Positions 31,783 to 58,100 are shown, counted from the stretch's first letter. The stretch: DNA of 64,000 bases from Diplonema papillatum (GCA_030068145.1 JAPJBO010000267.1:62001-126000), one strand, 5' to 3'. Notes: generated by a model from the letters alone, not told the origin. Numbers and translations: made by a program.

Positions 31783-31846
31783 CGCCGGCTTCTTGTGGTT
31801 GCTTGTGCTTCACGCTCTCTCCACCAGTATTCTGTGTCTTCAACAA
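28505..31846 (-). CDS. Large disordered Ser/Pro/Ala-rich exon with SPPKSP repeats
   Basis: The open stretch is 1,113 codons. The first ATG is near 31678; just above 31846 an in-frame TAG and a candidate acceptor (AAATAGGGCAG) suggest either a start at that ATG or an upstream exon. Composition is Ser, Pro, Ala, Gly, with no fold recognised. Near residues 440-640 a module of 20-30 residues (DGLHASIAAAEALTERF, then SSPPKSPAFHH) repeats about eight times: an Ala-rich helix followed by paired Ser-Pro sites, likely targets of proline-directed kinases. A second repeated segment is DADGLRPGVSSAP. The frame ends at TGA 28507-28505, but GTGTGTGAG six bases before that is a plausible donor (exon end 28513). 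It joins in phase to kinase exon A. Confidence 0.8.
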
Positions 31847-32395
31847 GCTGCCCTATTTCGGACAGTGTGGATGTGTATGTGAGTGTGGGTGTGTGAGTGT
31901 GTGTTTCTTCTGTTTCCCTAGTTTTGGACGGTGTCGGATTAGTCTGCGAGGGCACTCGCCCTGAAGGCAGCACTGACTTGTCTTCTTTTTGCGGTGGCAA
32001 ATCTGCGAAGGAAACTCCGCAGAGCACATGTATCCGGGGGGAGGCGCCTTCTTGTGCACAGAGAGCAGCGAGCCGTGTCGTGGTTGGAACACTTCGCTTT
32101 CTTATTCCCCGTTCGCTTCACTGTTGGCCGTGCGCCAGCCGCCCTTCTCTGCCCCCTTCCCCTCCACTCTGCTGCCGCCTCCCAGGCGCCCTCGTAGTAT
32201 CCCTCCGGCTGTGTATGTGTGCGTGGTTTAAGTTCAGGGCTTTGAGTGGGTAACGTCTGAATCGAAGTATAGCCCACTTTTCACTTTCACCAGTCGGCTT
32301 TGAGTTTCCGACACGCTGCTTTTGGGTCCTGTGACTCCTTTCCGAAGGGTCGGTGGGGCGGGATCCTTCGGGGGACGGATAGAGCGTGGGGGGCT

Positions 32396-32715
32396 GTCAG
32401 CTTCTCCATCCGGCACTCGGCTCAAGACTTCTGTTTTCATCTTGCGGTGTTAGCTGCACGGGGTTTCGGCCCCGTGCAACAGCTGAGTGTCTTTACACAG
32501 GCGGCACATCTCACCCGAGGATGTGGCAAGCTCCCTCTGTGCAATGAGCTTGGCCTGACTAGCTGTTCCAAACTCCTGGTGCAAGCACCCGTCATGGTCG
32601 GTAGTCACTACCTGGGTCGCAGTTTTGAGTCCTGTTCCGAGACTCGCTCGCACGGGGAAGTGGCGCGAATCACTTGTCGCCAAGCATTCTGCAATGCTGA
32701 CGACTGCTACCCCCT
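32396..32715 (+). repeat. 320-bp dispersed repeat, second copy
   Basis: Matches 15452-15775 at about 95 percent. A 50-bp block (TTCTTCTGTTTCCCTAGT to GGATTAGTCTGCG) is separately duplicated at 31905-31955 and 32749-32795, on either side of it. Confidence 0.7.
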
Positions 32716-33013
32716 GTGTGTGTGTGTGTGTTGGTGTGCGAGTGTGTGCTTCTTCTGTTTCCCTAGTAATGAACGGGTTTTGGATTAGTCTGCGTGTTGC
32801 TGTACATTTTGGGCCATGTAATGAGAATGTGTTGGTCGGTGGTTAGTTTCGAGTTTCGGATTTCTGATTACCCGTCGCCACCGCCGTCCCCACCCCTTGC
32901 CTTCGCGCCTCTTGCGATTCATCGAGGGAATTCCACAAGGCATTACGAACGAACTTCAGGTTCCTTTGGGCTGGCTGGCGGGGAAAATATTTTTACTACC
33001 TACATACCCCCCC

Positions 33014-33172
33014 CCCCGTGCATAAGATGGATGAAAAACTCGGGATTTGGCAGTATCCATCTTAAACACGGGGGCACTGTAGACTACCGTGTAGTCACTT
33101 GCACAGGGGTACCTCACACCGTGTTTTAAGATGGATTGGCATTCTCGCCCGTTATCCATCTTAATCAAGGGG
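33014..33172. repeat. Two AAGATGGAT/ATCCATCTT hairpins
   Basis: AAGATGGAT pairs with ATCCATCTT twice, at about 33023-33063 and 33127-33164, each with a 20-25-base loop; the two hairpins are direct repeats of each other. Function unknown. Confidence 0.55.
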
Positions 33173-33206
33173 GTTTGGCACGGGGGAGGGTAGGTATTTC
33201 CCTATT

Positions 33207-33464
33207 ATGTCGTCGCCGCTACCACAGGGGGATCGCTATGAGGCGAGGTTTCCCGCCCGTCTCAGGGCTTCGTGGGAGGCCCGGTGCAAGAGCGAGCCGG
33301 CAGAGAAGATGCGGCTGACGAGGCATCGGCTGGAGAAGTTCGGGGAGGAACACTTCGGTCCTCTCGACGATAAGACCGTGGAGAAGGCCGAGCCAGTCGT
33401 CCCTTCCCAGTGCCCTTCTTCGCCAATAATTGCCCGGGGCCACCGCGTGGAGGTGCAGGCATGA
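33207..33464 (+). CDS. Small charged open frame, doubtful
   Basis: An ATG-initiated 85-codon frame whose middle is charged and potentially helical (RLTRHRLEKFGEEHFG, PLDDKTVEKAEP), in a GC-rich island unlike its AT-rich surroundings. Its base composition resembles the exons of the host genes. It could be a lone exon or part of an old insertion. No family was recognised and no clear splice sites were found. Confidence 0.25.
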   Translation: MSSPLPQGDRYEARFPARLRASWEARCKSEPAEKMRLTRHRLEKFGEEHFGPLDDKTVEKAEPVVPSQCPSSPIIARGHRVEVQA

Positions 33465-33559
33465 TGGTGTTTTGTGTATTTTTTTTTTATTTGATCTTTC
33501 GTCCAGCCCCAATTTGTTGCATTAGTGTGATTGCCAGGCCTTCGACTACCCTGAGCAAC

Positions 33560-34842
33560 GCACTAGGGACACCAAGTACATTCCTTCGTGGAGTGTAGTC
33601 TTGGGCCTCCCACGTTCTACTTCTTGTAAAGCCGTCAAGGGGTTTCTGACGACGCCCCCCCGTTTTTTGTGTTTCCGGCGATATTCGCTCAGTCAGTTGC
33701 CTGTGACGGCGTTCATTGAGTTGTTTGAATTAGTTCACTTACAGTAGCTGCTGATCTGCTGCGATGGTCTGCGGTTTCCAAAGCGGAGCGATGGCGGAGC
33801 TGCGGACGAGTGCGGGGGAGGCTGATTTGGTCCATGGTTTGCGCGAACTTCTGTTGAATAAGTATGATGCAGGTTGGGAGGTGTGCTGATTCCTGAGGGA
33901 GTTGAGGGAATGGTGATTGGGTCGGAGCGTATGGGGCTAAGAAACGGTTGCTTGGCCAGGAGAGGGGTTTGAAAGCGGGGGGTTTATCTGCTGCTGATCT
34001 GCTGCGGTGGACTGCGAGTGACAGAGCGTAACGATGGCGGAGCTGAGGGGATGTTTGCAGGCTGGTGCACGGGAGAGTTGGTGATGATGATGTGCAGGAT
34101 GTCCGCTGATAGCGGGGAGTTTCGAGGACTCGGAGGATTCTTGACGCGCAAGGGTGTTGGGGGAAGTTGGGTGCCGCGAGAGTAGTACTTCTTGGGGTGT
34201 TGGTATTGCTTGGCCGGGGTGTTGGGAACGAACGCGGTGTGTCTACTGCTTCATCATGTTGTTGCCGGTTGAGGGGTTGCTGCCGCTGTCTTCACTTCTT
34301 GCCCACTGCGTGTAGGGCCCATGTTGCCCATTCAGCGCACTTGTCCTCCGGTAGCTGACTGCGAACGCGTAGAGCTACACTTCGGATCACCGCGCGGTTT
34401 CCCTTCGCAAAGGCATCCAGAACCTGCATTCGGGAGGGTGTTTTGCCCCCGAACTTTTTTTTTTTTTTTCCGGCAAACGTGAGTCCTTTACGGGTCCGGG
34501 GAGTTTCGGATCTCCTCGTTTCTCTTCGTACTGCTACGGCGGGCGTAAGTCGCTCCGGAGGCGCGAGGAACACACGACGAAAGGGAAAAGCGACACATTG
34601 CAACACAGAAGGGGGGGGGGGGAATTAGAGGAAAACAGGGGGCACGTGGTACAGCATCGGCGGGGGGAAAGGGGAAGCGATTATGAACAAAGAGAAAGAG
34701 AGAAAAAGAACGTTTTGAACATATATCCTGCGCCCATCTACAAAAAGATGAGACAGACGCTTTTCTTGCGGTACCGTCAGGGATCAGGGGGGGGAACCTT
34801 AGTTTCGTGTTCAGGCGGAATTTGCCTCTCGTGTGGGGGGGG
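33560..34842. other. Non-coding stretch with direct repeats
   Basis: Begins with a partial copy of the GACCGACACC-type repeat (33565-33630). A segment with CTGCTGATCTGCTGC and GATGGCGGAGCTG occurs at about 33750-33805 and again at 33990-34045. Homopolymers (T14 near 34458, G10 near 34612) are frequent. No gene was recognised. Confidence 0.45.
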
Positions 34843-35121
34843 AAATACTCGATGTAGCTGCTTCGACTCCGAATGGAAGGGGGGAAATATAGAGGTAAGG
34901 GGCGAATACAATACAAACAACAATCTGAATTGTTCTTCGCTTACGCCACCGTGTGACCCAGGAATTTGACCTAATGTGTTTGTGTGATTTGTCGTGTAGG
35001 GGTAGACCCGCATGACCTCACGTCCGTTCAACACGTGGTTCGGTAGTTACCGCACTTGGGATCCCTTCTGTTCTTTGTCGGGCAGCATCGTCGAGCATTT
35101 CCTTTCAAGCTGGCGCTTATG
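34843..35121 (+). repeat. SINE-like dispersed repeat, copy C
   Basis: A full-length member (AAATACTCGATGTAGCTGC to TGGCGCTTATG), followed by an A/G-rich stretch GAAAAGAAGAAAAAGG. Confidence 0.75.
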
Positions 35122-35277
35122 GAAAAGAAGAAAAAGGCCGATTCACAAGGCAAGGGCTCGAGAAGCAACGTCAAGATTTGGCCGGTCAAAGGATCGGTTG
35201 ATCATTTACCCGTTCCAGCTTTAGCCCAGTTCAACATTATTCCGATTACGGTATTTTGTATGCGGTGCAATGTTCAT

Positions 35278-36027
35278 TCATGGCTGACACCATCTACGCA
35301 CTTAACCTTGGTTAAGAAGACGAACGAAACCACAGACACAAATATAGCTCAAAGCGTCTGCGGAACAACACGAAACGCCTCTGGGCAAAAAAATCCCGTT
35401 TTCAGGGAGGGGGCGCGGCTAAGATGGCAAGCAATCGGAAATGTTTCCCGTTGAAGCTGGCATCAAGTCTTCTTCGTGACGCGTTGAAGAAATCCGACGT
35501 TGATCGTTTTCCCGCAGGTGGGGAACGCTGATCAACCATCAAAACACGCTGCTGGCTACGTTTTCTTACCCTGCCCAACCACGTTGAAGGGCAACCCGCA
35601 AAGATTGTGGGTAGTAAAGAAATGTGAAAACGTGGTTTTTCCTGGAGGCTTTCCGTGTTACTCTGCAGATGCTTTGAGCTATCTTTGTGTCTATGCTTTC
35701 AGTCGTCTTCTTAATCCACATACGGACGGAGGGTGGGTGTTAATTTTGGGAAAATGGACTTTTTCAAGGCAAACCTTGGGCCACACTCAAAAGGTCAAAA
35801 GGGGTTTTCGTAGGTCAAAAATGGGAACTGAGGGGCGCATTTGAAAGATTTCGTGGCAGATCTTTCAAATGCGCACCTCGACGCTGAATGAATACACGTG
35901 GAAGTGACCCAGGACGGGCACCCGTGGCCTCTTGCAGATACCCGCGAAGTAATGAATTAACTACGCCATATGGCGTAGTTCGTCCGTATGTGTTTAACCA
36001 TGGTTAAGTGTGCGAATGGTGCCAGCC
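35278..36027. mobile_element. Candidate 0.75-kb inverted-repeat element
   Basis: GGCTGACACCATCTACGCAC followed by TTAACCTTGGTTAA faces an inverse, 75-80 percent similar stretch ending at 36027 (GTTAAGTGTGCGAATGGTGC). Inside are a perfect 15-bp stem (GCGCATTTGAAAGAT at 35835-35849, inverse at 35860-35874) and a perfect 22-bp palindrome at 35959-35980. No target duplication was identified and no recognisable gene is present. Confidence 0.4.
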
Positions 36028-36102
36028 GAAGCTGTTGAAGCTTCGACACCGCCCACGGGTATGTTTGTTTAGGAAAGGTTGGCAAAGCTAATAGTAGAGG
36101 CT

Positions 36103-36290
36103 GTTGGACCTGAGCCTGAGGGCATGCACCGCATCTTGTGAGACCTGGTTGAACACCGCCCGGTCGATCATTGCGTCGCTGTCTCAGCCGCATCTCTTCG
36201 GGAAAAAAAAAAGTGGCGGATGCGCCAGAAGTCTGGCCGGACTTCATCGAACAAGTCGCCGAACCTCGACCTTGCCGGTAGCTTGTAATG
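36103..36290 (-). repeat. Second downstream copy of coiled-coil gene 3' end
   Basis: Matches the last part of the exon at 37429-37610 (encoding the RLRPGSLYY end and part of the KSRFGDLFDEV region), more diverged than the copy at 36829-36995 and interrupted by a short A-rich insertion. Confidence 0.8.
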
Positions 36291-36324
36291 AGCAACGACA
36301 TCTTGTGACATTGTCGCTTTCTAG

Positions 36325-36540
36325 TCGATTATGAGTGTGACCCTTCTAGTCGACTAAGAGTATGACCCTTTCTAGTCGACTGTGAGTATGACCCTTTCTA
36401 GTCGACTATGAGTATGACCCTTTCTAGTCGACTGTGAGTATGACCCTTTCTAGTCGACTATGAGTATGACCCTTTCTAGTCGACTGTGAGTATGATTCTT
36501 TCTAGTCGACTATGGGTATGACCCTTTTTAGTCGACTTTG
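36325..36540. repeat. 26-bp satellite with GTCGAC core, block 1
   Basis: About eight units of TCTAGTCGACTATGAGTATG plus ACCCTT, with TATGAG and TGTGAG alternating. A second block lies at 37033-37150. The two blocks separate the successive copies of the gene's 3' end. Confidence 0.9.
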
Positions 36541-36560
36541 TAGTCTGACGCATTCTTGCC

Positions 36561-36668
36561 TACTTTCGCTAGTACGATGCGCTTTCTTTTGTTTGAGCGC
36601 ACTATCGGAACGGTAAGTTTCATGTAGTGTGCTGCGAGCTACCAATTATTAGCACCAACAATGCAATG
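36561..36668 (+). repeat. 110-bp dispersed repeat with intron-like core, copy 5
   Basis: The core is 36613-36652, 40 nt: GTAAGT to ATTATTAG with CTACCAAT. It is more diverged than copies 1-3 but has the same core length and both terminal dinucleotides. Confidence 0.65.
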
Positions 36669-36828
36669 TGCTGAAGCCAGGAAGAAAACTGGTACACCCA
36701 GTCTGAGGATGTACACGGCACCTTATGACAGGGGTCCGTTGTGCCGCTGTACACACTTCAGGACTCGACCGAGAAGTACACCGAACAGCGTAAACAAAGG
36801 AGCAACCGGAAACACTCTGCTAGTAGTA

Positions 36829-36995
36829 CAGGCTGCCGGGCCTGAGCCTGAGGGCATGCACCGCATCTTGTGAGACCCGGTTGAACTCTGCTCGGTCGAT
36901 CGTTGCGCCGCCGTCTCGGCTCGGGGAAATGCGGCGGGTGCCGGAAGTCTGTCAGGACTTCGTCGAACAAGTCGCCGAACCTCGACTTGCCGGTA
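36829..36995 (-). repeat. First downstream copy of coiled-coil gene 3' end
   Basis: About 95 percent identical to 37440-37605 (KSRFGDLFDEVLTDFRH, then the final residues and stop region). It lacks two bases in the middle, which changes the frame of the last 30 codons. Confidence 0.9.
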
Positions 36996-37032
36996 ATGAG
37001 CAACGACATCTTGTGACAGGGTCTGGCGTGCC

Positions 37033-37150
37033 GCTTTCTAGTCGACTATGAGTATGACCCTTTCTAGTCGACTATGAGTATGACCCTTTCTAGTCGACTA
37101 TGAGTATGACCCTTTCTAGTCGACTATGAGTATGACCCTTTCTAGTAGAC
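37033..37150. repeat. 26-bp satellite with GTCGAC core, block 2
   Basis: About 4.5 units like those at 36325-36540. Confidence 0.9.
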
Positions 37151-37180
37151 TTCGTAGTCTGACGCGTTCTTGTCTGGTTT

Positions 37181-37290
37181 CGCTAGTACGACGCATTCTT
37201 TTGTTTGAGCGCACTATCGGAGCGGTAAGTTTCATGTAGTGCGCTGCGAGCTACCAATCCTTAGCACCAACACAATGCATTGTTAACGCC
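37181..37290 (+). repeat. 110-bp dispersed repeat with intron-like core, copy 6
   Basis: The core is 37225-37264, 40 nt: GTAAGT to ATCCTTAG with CTACCAAT. It is closest to copy 5; both follow a GTCGAC satellite block, so satellite plus repeat plus gene 3' end form one duplicated unit. Confidence 0.65.
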
Positions 37291-37428
37291 AAAAGAAAGC
37301 TGGTATAGCTAGTCTGAGGATGTACACCGCCCCTTATGACAGGGGTCCTGTTGTGCCGCTGTATTTTGACACACTTTAGGGCTCGACCGAGAACACCGAA
37401 CAGCATAATCAAAGGACTAGCCGGCCTG

Positions 37429-52644
<15,216 letters not shown>

Positions 52645-53930
52645 CTGGAGATGAGAGAAGGTGAGGTGTGTACAGGTGTTTGGTATCTAGCAGTAGCTAG
52701 CATTGTGCAGGAAGTACGACGGTACTAAGTAACGTGTCTAAAGATCTGGTGCAGTGTGCACAGGTGTTCGGTTATGTAAACCATTCTTTGAGACCGCTCG
52801 CCTTCGGGCTGCATGCGCTTGGGTTCCCCAGTTCCAGAAAGTTGCCTCTTTCACTCACCCCCCGAGTGCAGCGGGTACTGACTGATGAACGTGTGCCTGG
52901 AGATGAGAGAAGGTAAGGTGTGGACAGGTGTTTGGTAACTAGCAGTAGCTAGCATTGTGCAGGAAGTACGACGGTACTAAGTAACGTGTCTAAAGATCTG
53001 GTGCAGCGTGTACAGGTTTTCGGTTACGTAAACCATTCTTTGAGACCGCTCGCCTTCGGGCTGCATGCGCTTGGGTTCCCCAGTTCCAGAAGATTGTTTA
53101 TTTCACTCACCCCCCCGAGTGCAGCGGGTACTGACTGATGAACGTGTGCCTGGAGATGAGAGAAGGTGCGGTGTGTACAGGTGTTTGGTATCTAGCAGCA
53201 ATTAGCATTGTGCAGGAAGTACGACGGTACTAAGTAACGTGTCTTGATATGCTGGTGCAGTGTACAGGTGTTCGGTTATGTAAACCATTCTTTGAGACCG
53301 CTTGCCTTCGGGCTGCATGCGCTTGGGTTCCCCAAATTCCAGAAAATTGCCTTTTTTCTCTCACCCCCCGAGTGCAGCGGGTACTGATGAACGTGTGCCT
53401 GAAGAGACGGTGCGTCTGCGGCGTGGGGAAGCGCCTCCGACGACGGGCGGGCGTTGAAGGAAGGTTGCCGGGAAGGAGCCTCAAGGAGCCGAGGCCGGGC
53501 AGGCCTGTGCGCCCGGTTCAAAGCGGGCGGGTGGAGTTGCGCGTCGGCCAGCGTCGACAGCGGCGTGCCATGGTGGCTGCCGCTCGCTCGGCGAGGTGTT
53601 TGGTGTCTAGTACTAAGTAACGTGGGTAAAGAGAAATGGGGTAAAGATCTGGTGCAGTGTGTACAGGTGTTCTGTTATCTAAACCATTCTTTGAGACTGC
53701 TCGCCTTCGAGCTGCATGCGCTTGGGTTCCCCAGTTCCAGAAAGTTGCCTCTTTCACTCACCCCCCGAGTGCAGCGGGTACTGACTGATAAACGTGTGCC
53801 TGGAGATGAGAGAAGGTGAGGTGTGTACAGGTGTTTGGTATCTAGGAATAGCTAGCATTGTGCAGGAAGTGCGACGGTACTCAGTAACGTGTCTTGATAT
53901 GGGGTAGGATCTGGTGCAGTGGCATTTATC

Positions 53931-54945
53931 TAAAACATGCTTTCTGAGACCTCCGAGAACCTGCTTGGGGTGTTTCTGTGCTCAACACTGAGCAAGGCGG
54001 ACCAGCAGGAATCTGGTCATCTAGCGGGGCAACCAGGCTGGGAAGAGACGTACTAAGCCACGTGTCCTGATATGGTGCAGTGGCGTATCTCTAAACCATG
54101 CTTTCTGAGACCTCCGAGAACCTGCTTGGGGTGTTTCTGTGCTCAACACTGTGCATGGCGGACCAGCAGGAATCTGGTCATCTAGCGGGGCAACCAGGCT
54201 GGGTTGAGACGTACCAAGCCACGTGTCCTGATATGGTGCAGTGGCGTATCTCTAAACCATGCTTCCTGAGACCTCCGAGAACCTGCTTGGGGTGTTTCTG
54301 TGCTCAACACTGTGCAAGGCGGACCAGCAGGAATCTGGTCATCTAGCGGGGCAACCAGGCTGGGTTGAGACGTACTAAGCCACGTGTCCTGATATGGTGC
54401 AGTGGCGTATCTCTAAACCATGCTTCCTGAGACCTCCGAGAACCTGCTTGGGGTGTTTCTGTGCTCAACGCTGTGCAAGGCGGACCAGCAGGAATCTGGT
54501 CATCTAGCGGGGCAACCAGGCTGGGAAGAGACGTACCAAGCCACGTGTCCTGATATGGTGCAGTGGCGTATCTCTAAACCATGCTTCCTGAGACCTCCGA
54601 GAACCTGCTTGGGGTGTTTCTGTGCTCAACACTGTGCAAGGCGGACCAGCAGGAATCTGGTCATCTAGCGGGGCAACCAGGCTGGGAAGAGACGTACTAA
54701 GCCACGTGTCCTGATATGGTGCAGTGGCGTATCTCTAAACCATGCTTCCTGAGACCTCCGAGAACCTGCTTGGGGTGTTTCTGTGCTCAACGCTGTGCAA
54801 GGCGGACCAGCAGGAATCTGGTCATCTAGCGGGGCAACCAGGCTGGGAAGAGACGCACCAAGCCACGTGTCCTGATATGGTGCAGTGGCGTATCTCTAAA
54901 CCATGCTTTCTGAGACCTCCGAGAACCTGCTTGGGGTGTACATTG
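53931..54945 (-). repeat. 161-bp minisatellite incorporating exon 1 start
   Basis: About six near-identical units with a 161-bp period. Each contains 28 bases of exon 1 (minus strand CCCAGCCTGGTTGCCCCGCT, encoding PSLVAPLDD), joined to unrelated DNA (GAGACCTCCGAGAACCTGCT). Open frames across it arise from the repeat. Confidence 0.92.
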
Positions 54946-55084
54946 GGTGTACGTGGGAAGGACTTGGGAAGTTCTTAGTCAGCTCACGGGAAGTTAAGTT
55001 TCTACTGTGGATCACATCATGGTACTGCGGAAGAGGGACTGTACTCTGCTTCGTGCTGACTGCCCTACAAGAGGCATGCTTAGC

Positions 55085-55580
55085 ATTGCGTTCTGTAAAG
55101 CGCAAGTGCCATGAAGGCAAGCGAGCACTGTTCACGGGCTGGAGATACTTTTATGACGTCGTCCGTCGGGAAGAGTCAACGATGATGAGGATGAGGGCAA
55201 ACTGGTCATTTCCAAGTCAAGTTCTGCGCTCGCTTTCGCGGTGCGGATGTTCCGGGCCGTTTTGGCCTGTTTCCGGGTCGGTGGTGGGGAAGAAGTCAGA
55301 CATTCCATTTCGTGATCGAGCGTAGAGTTGTTCGTGGCCTGCCGCGATCGCTTTGATCTTCGCGGCTTCCCTGTCGGGGATGCGAGCTTCGACGACTCCT
55401 GCTTCCGCCGGGGCTGGTCGGTAGTGAGGGGGCACGCACCCGAGACCCCGGCGGTGCACCTTCTCAGCATCGTGGCGTAGCAGGTGTATAATGGTGTGAT
55501 CCATATAGTACGGTGGAACCGTGGCAGAACTACGGAAGAACTACGGAAAACTCGACAGGGGTGTCCAAAATAGCTAATTA
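55085..55580 (-). repeat. Repeat with coding-like tail, second copy
   Basis: See 51235-51545 for the shared tail. The segment at 55385-55580 (minus strand, around GGTGCACCGCCGGGGTCTCG) recurs at 56045-56245 with about 95 percent identity, including the GGTTCCACCGTACTATATGG stretch. Confidence 0.6.
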
Positions 55581-55582
55581 TT

Positions 55583-55694
55583 CTCGAGAGAAAGTAGTTT
55601 TCTTTCACGAGTAGTTTTCCAGTGTGCCACGAGTGGCCGTAGGCCACGAGTGGCACACTGGAAAACTACGAGTGAAAGAAACTACTTTCTCGAG
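55583..55694. repeat. 112-nt near-perfect hairpin
   Basis: CTCGAGAGAAAGTAGTTTTC and the following 30 bases pair with the inverse ending ACTACTTTCTCGAG. The stem is about 53 bp with few mismatches and a loop of about three bases (GTA) between GGCC and GGCC. Confidence 0.85.
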
Positions 55695-56044
55695 TGAATG
55701 AGATAGTTTTTCCACCGCACCGCGACTTTTCCGCACGCGAGTTACGCACGAACGCAGGGAGGGTAGGGTTGGCACCGAAGCTGTCGCTGATGCCATGAAG
55801 CCCGCTACGCATGCCAAGTACCGGTGATGGCACAACCAAGCGTTGTTTACAGCATCACTGTCGGAAGGCAGTCAAATGTTTCCTTCGGGGCCCCACAAAT
55901 GCCAACTCAGAACATGAAGGTTCATTTGCCTGCTAGCGATGCGGATTCCGAGGCCCCGGGCTCTGACTCCGACTAAGTTCGTTGCTCTCTGAGCACATAT
56001 CACACCTTGCCTTTCTGCCTTCGCTTCGTTGCCGCGCTCCCTGT

Positions 56045-56245
56045 CGGGGATGCGAGCTTCGACGACTCCTGCTTCCGCCGAGGCTGGTCGGTAGTGAGGG
56101 GGCACGCACCCGAGACCCCGGCGGTGCACCTTCTCAGCATGGTGGCGTAGCAGGTTTATAATGGTGTGATCCATATAGTACGGTGGAACCGTGGCAGAAC
56201 TACGGAAGAACTACGGAAAACTCGAAAAGGGGCGTCCAAAAAAAT
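56045..56245 (-). repeat. Repeat, second copy of 55385-55580
   Basis: About 200 bp, with only a handful of differences from the first copy. Confidence 0.75.
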
Positions 56246-56364
56246 ATTTTTTTCCCTTCGCGAACCAGGGAGGTGCCAGGGAAAGCCTGCTACACGGGAG
56301 CCAAGCTTCACGTGTTCGGCGGTACTGCAGAGCCACGGGCCTACGGGTCAAGTGGCTACCGATT

Positions 56365-56530
56365 CCCAAACTAAAGCATCAAGGCGTGGCGCACCTTGGG
56401 GCTTGGCGCTTGCGCTGAACACAAGCTCGTCGAGACGGTCAGCCACAGGGCGGACGGAGTTGTGGCACTGTGCTGCCCCCGACTCAAGCTTTGCAAGCTG
56501 TGGTTGACCGTCACGTTCCTGGACCAGGAA
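56365..56530 (+). repeat. Dispersed repeat, paired with 22234-22385
   Basis: Opposite orientation to the first copy. The following 1.2 kb (56530-57815) contains pyrimidine-rich tracts, a partial copy of the 5690-5870 block at 57110-57205 and a remnant of the GGCAGAGCACTGCC-type repeat near 57520, with no recognisable gene. Confidence 0.65.
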
Positions 56531-57815
56531 CGGTCTTTTTCTTTTTTATTTTTCTCTTTCTTTTTCTTCCCTTCGCGAAAGTACGACCACGCTCATATGT
56601 GGCTAGGTGACGGCCGATGCACACCCCCGGGCCGGGAGTGTCTTCTGATAATGTACAACCCTCGCGTGTCGTGTGATGTTGGATCAGCCTTACTCTCCGG
56701 CTGCATGCAGCATCCGCTACGAAGGCACAGGCGGGGGCCAGCAAGCAGGATTTCCCGGGCACTCCGCTGAAGACAAGTCATTGTGTTTGCAGCGACCCTG
56801 GCACAGCTTGAGGTGCCCTGGTGTCAAGCCTGCTGAGGCAGCTCTTCAGAGATACATGAGAAACTCTATATTGGCAACAGTGGTGCATTTTGTTTATTGG
56901 GATCGGGTCTGTCCCCCCCTCCCACTCCTTGTCGATTGCGGGCAGGGTATTCATCGTGGAAGGGAGGGAACTCGAAAACAGATCTACAGCGGCTCTGTGC
57001 GTTCGAAGACAAGTCATCGGGTGTCTTAAACTATTACACCAGCTCTCTGATAGACAGAGACACGTGAGAAATGCAGGTCAATGTGTAGGGTGAGTCTGCC
57101 ATTGCGTCGGGTCCATTCCATACTCCCTGCCGATGGGCTGCGATAAACAGCAGCAGGCAATTCGACTGCAGTTCCAGGAGATAGGGGATGAACTGCGCTA
57201 AGCCATGTACGCTTGGCCTGTTCAGGAATGACTGGTTGGTCGGCCGGAAAAAAAAACGGAGAAAGCAGGAGGAAGTTGCTAAAAGAAGGTGCTGGAGCGT
57301 ACAGAAGGCGGTTTGGGGGGTGGGACGAGACAGAGAGAGGACTGGCAAGGTACACAGAAAGGGGGACAATTCTTTGGCAAGATACAATCAGGAGGGCGAA
57401 ATCGAGGGGTTCTCAGTGTTTGCGAAGAACACTGCAGCAAGTCTTCTTTGAAGAAAACGAGAGAAAGGGTAAGAGAAAAAAAATGCGATCGGTGTACTTG
57501 GATTCGGGGGAAAATCTTAGCGTAGTGTCTAGGCAGAACTCCGTGCATCTGCATGTTCGATGCCAAGCCTTCTTCGAAGAGGAAGAAAAGAAAGCGGGTA
57601 GGCAAGGTACAATTCAGCAAATATACTCGAGGCACCGCCTTGTGCTTATCTCGACGGAGGCTAGAGGCAGAGGAAAACAATCAAAGTGGGTCATTTTTGT
57701 TGAACGCTTACGCCCGCCACTAAACCCAGATTTACCTGTGTTTCGTGTGGGCCACAGCGCATTCGACATTTCGCATCTTCGCAACCTCCTCGAGTATAGT
57801 TAGGTGCTCGTACAA

Positions 57816-58100
57816 GAAATACTCGACGTAGCTGCTTCGACTCCAAGTGGAACGGAGGAAATATAGAGGTAAGGGGCAAATACAATACAAACATAATCCG
57901 ATCTGTTCCTCGCTTACACCACCGTGTGCTGTTTTCTCACTCAGGACTTTGACCTGTTGTTTGTGTGATTTGTCGTGTAGGGGTAGACCCGCATGACCTC
58001 ACGTCTGTTCAACACGTGGTTCGGTAGTTACAGCACTTGGGATCCCTTCTGTTCTTTGCAGCATCGTCGAGCATTTCCTTTCAAGCTGGCGCTTATGTAA
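57816..58100 (+). repeat. SINE-like dispersed repeat, copy E
   Basis: A full-length member with the clearest A-rich tail (GTAAAAAAAAGGAAGAG). Confidence 0.8.

Noticed and set aside
33207-33512. Minus-strand frame opposite the small charged frame
   Set aside because: It starts without an ATG and has no motif. The plus-strand frame has an ATG and more protein-like composition, though it too is doubtful.
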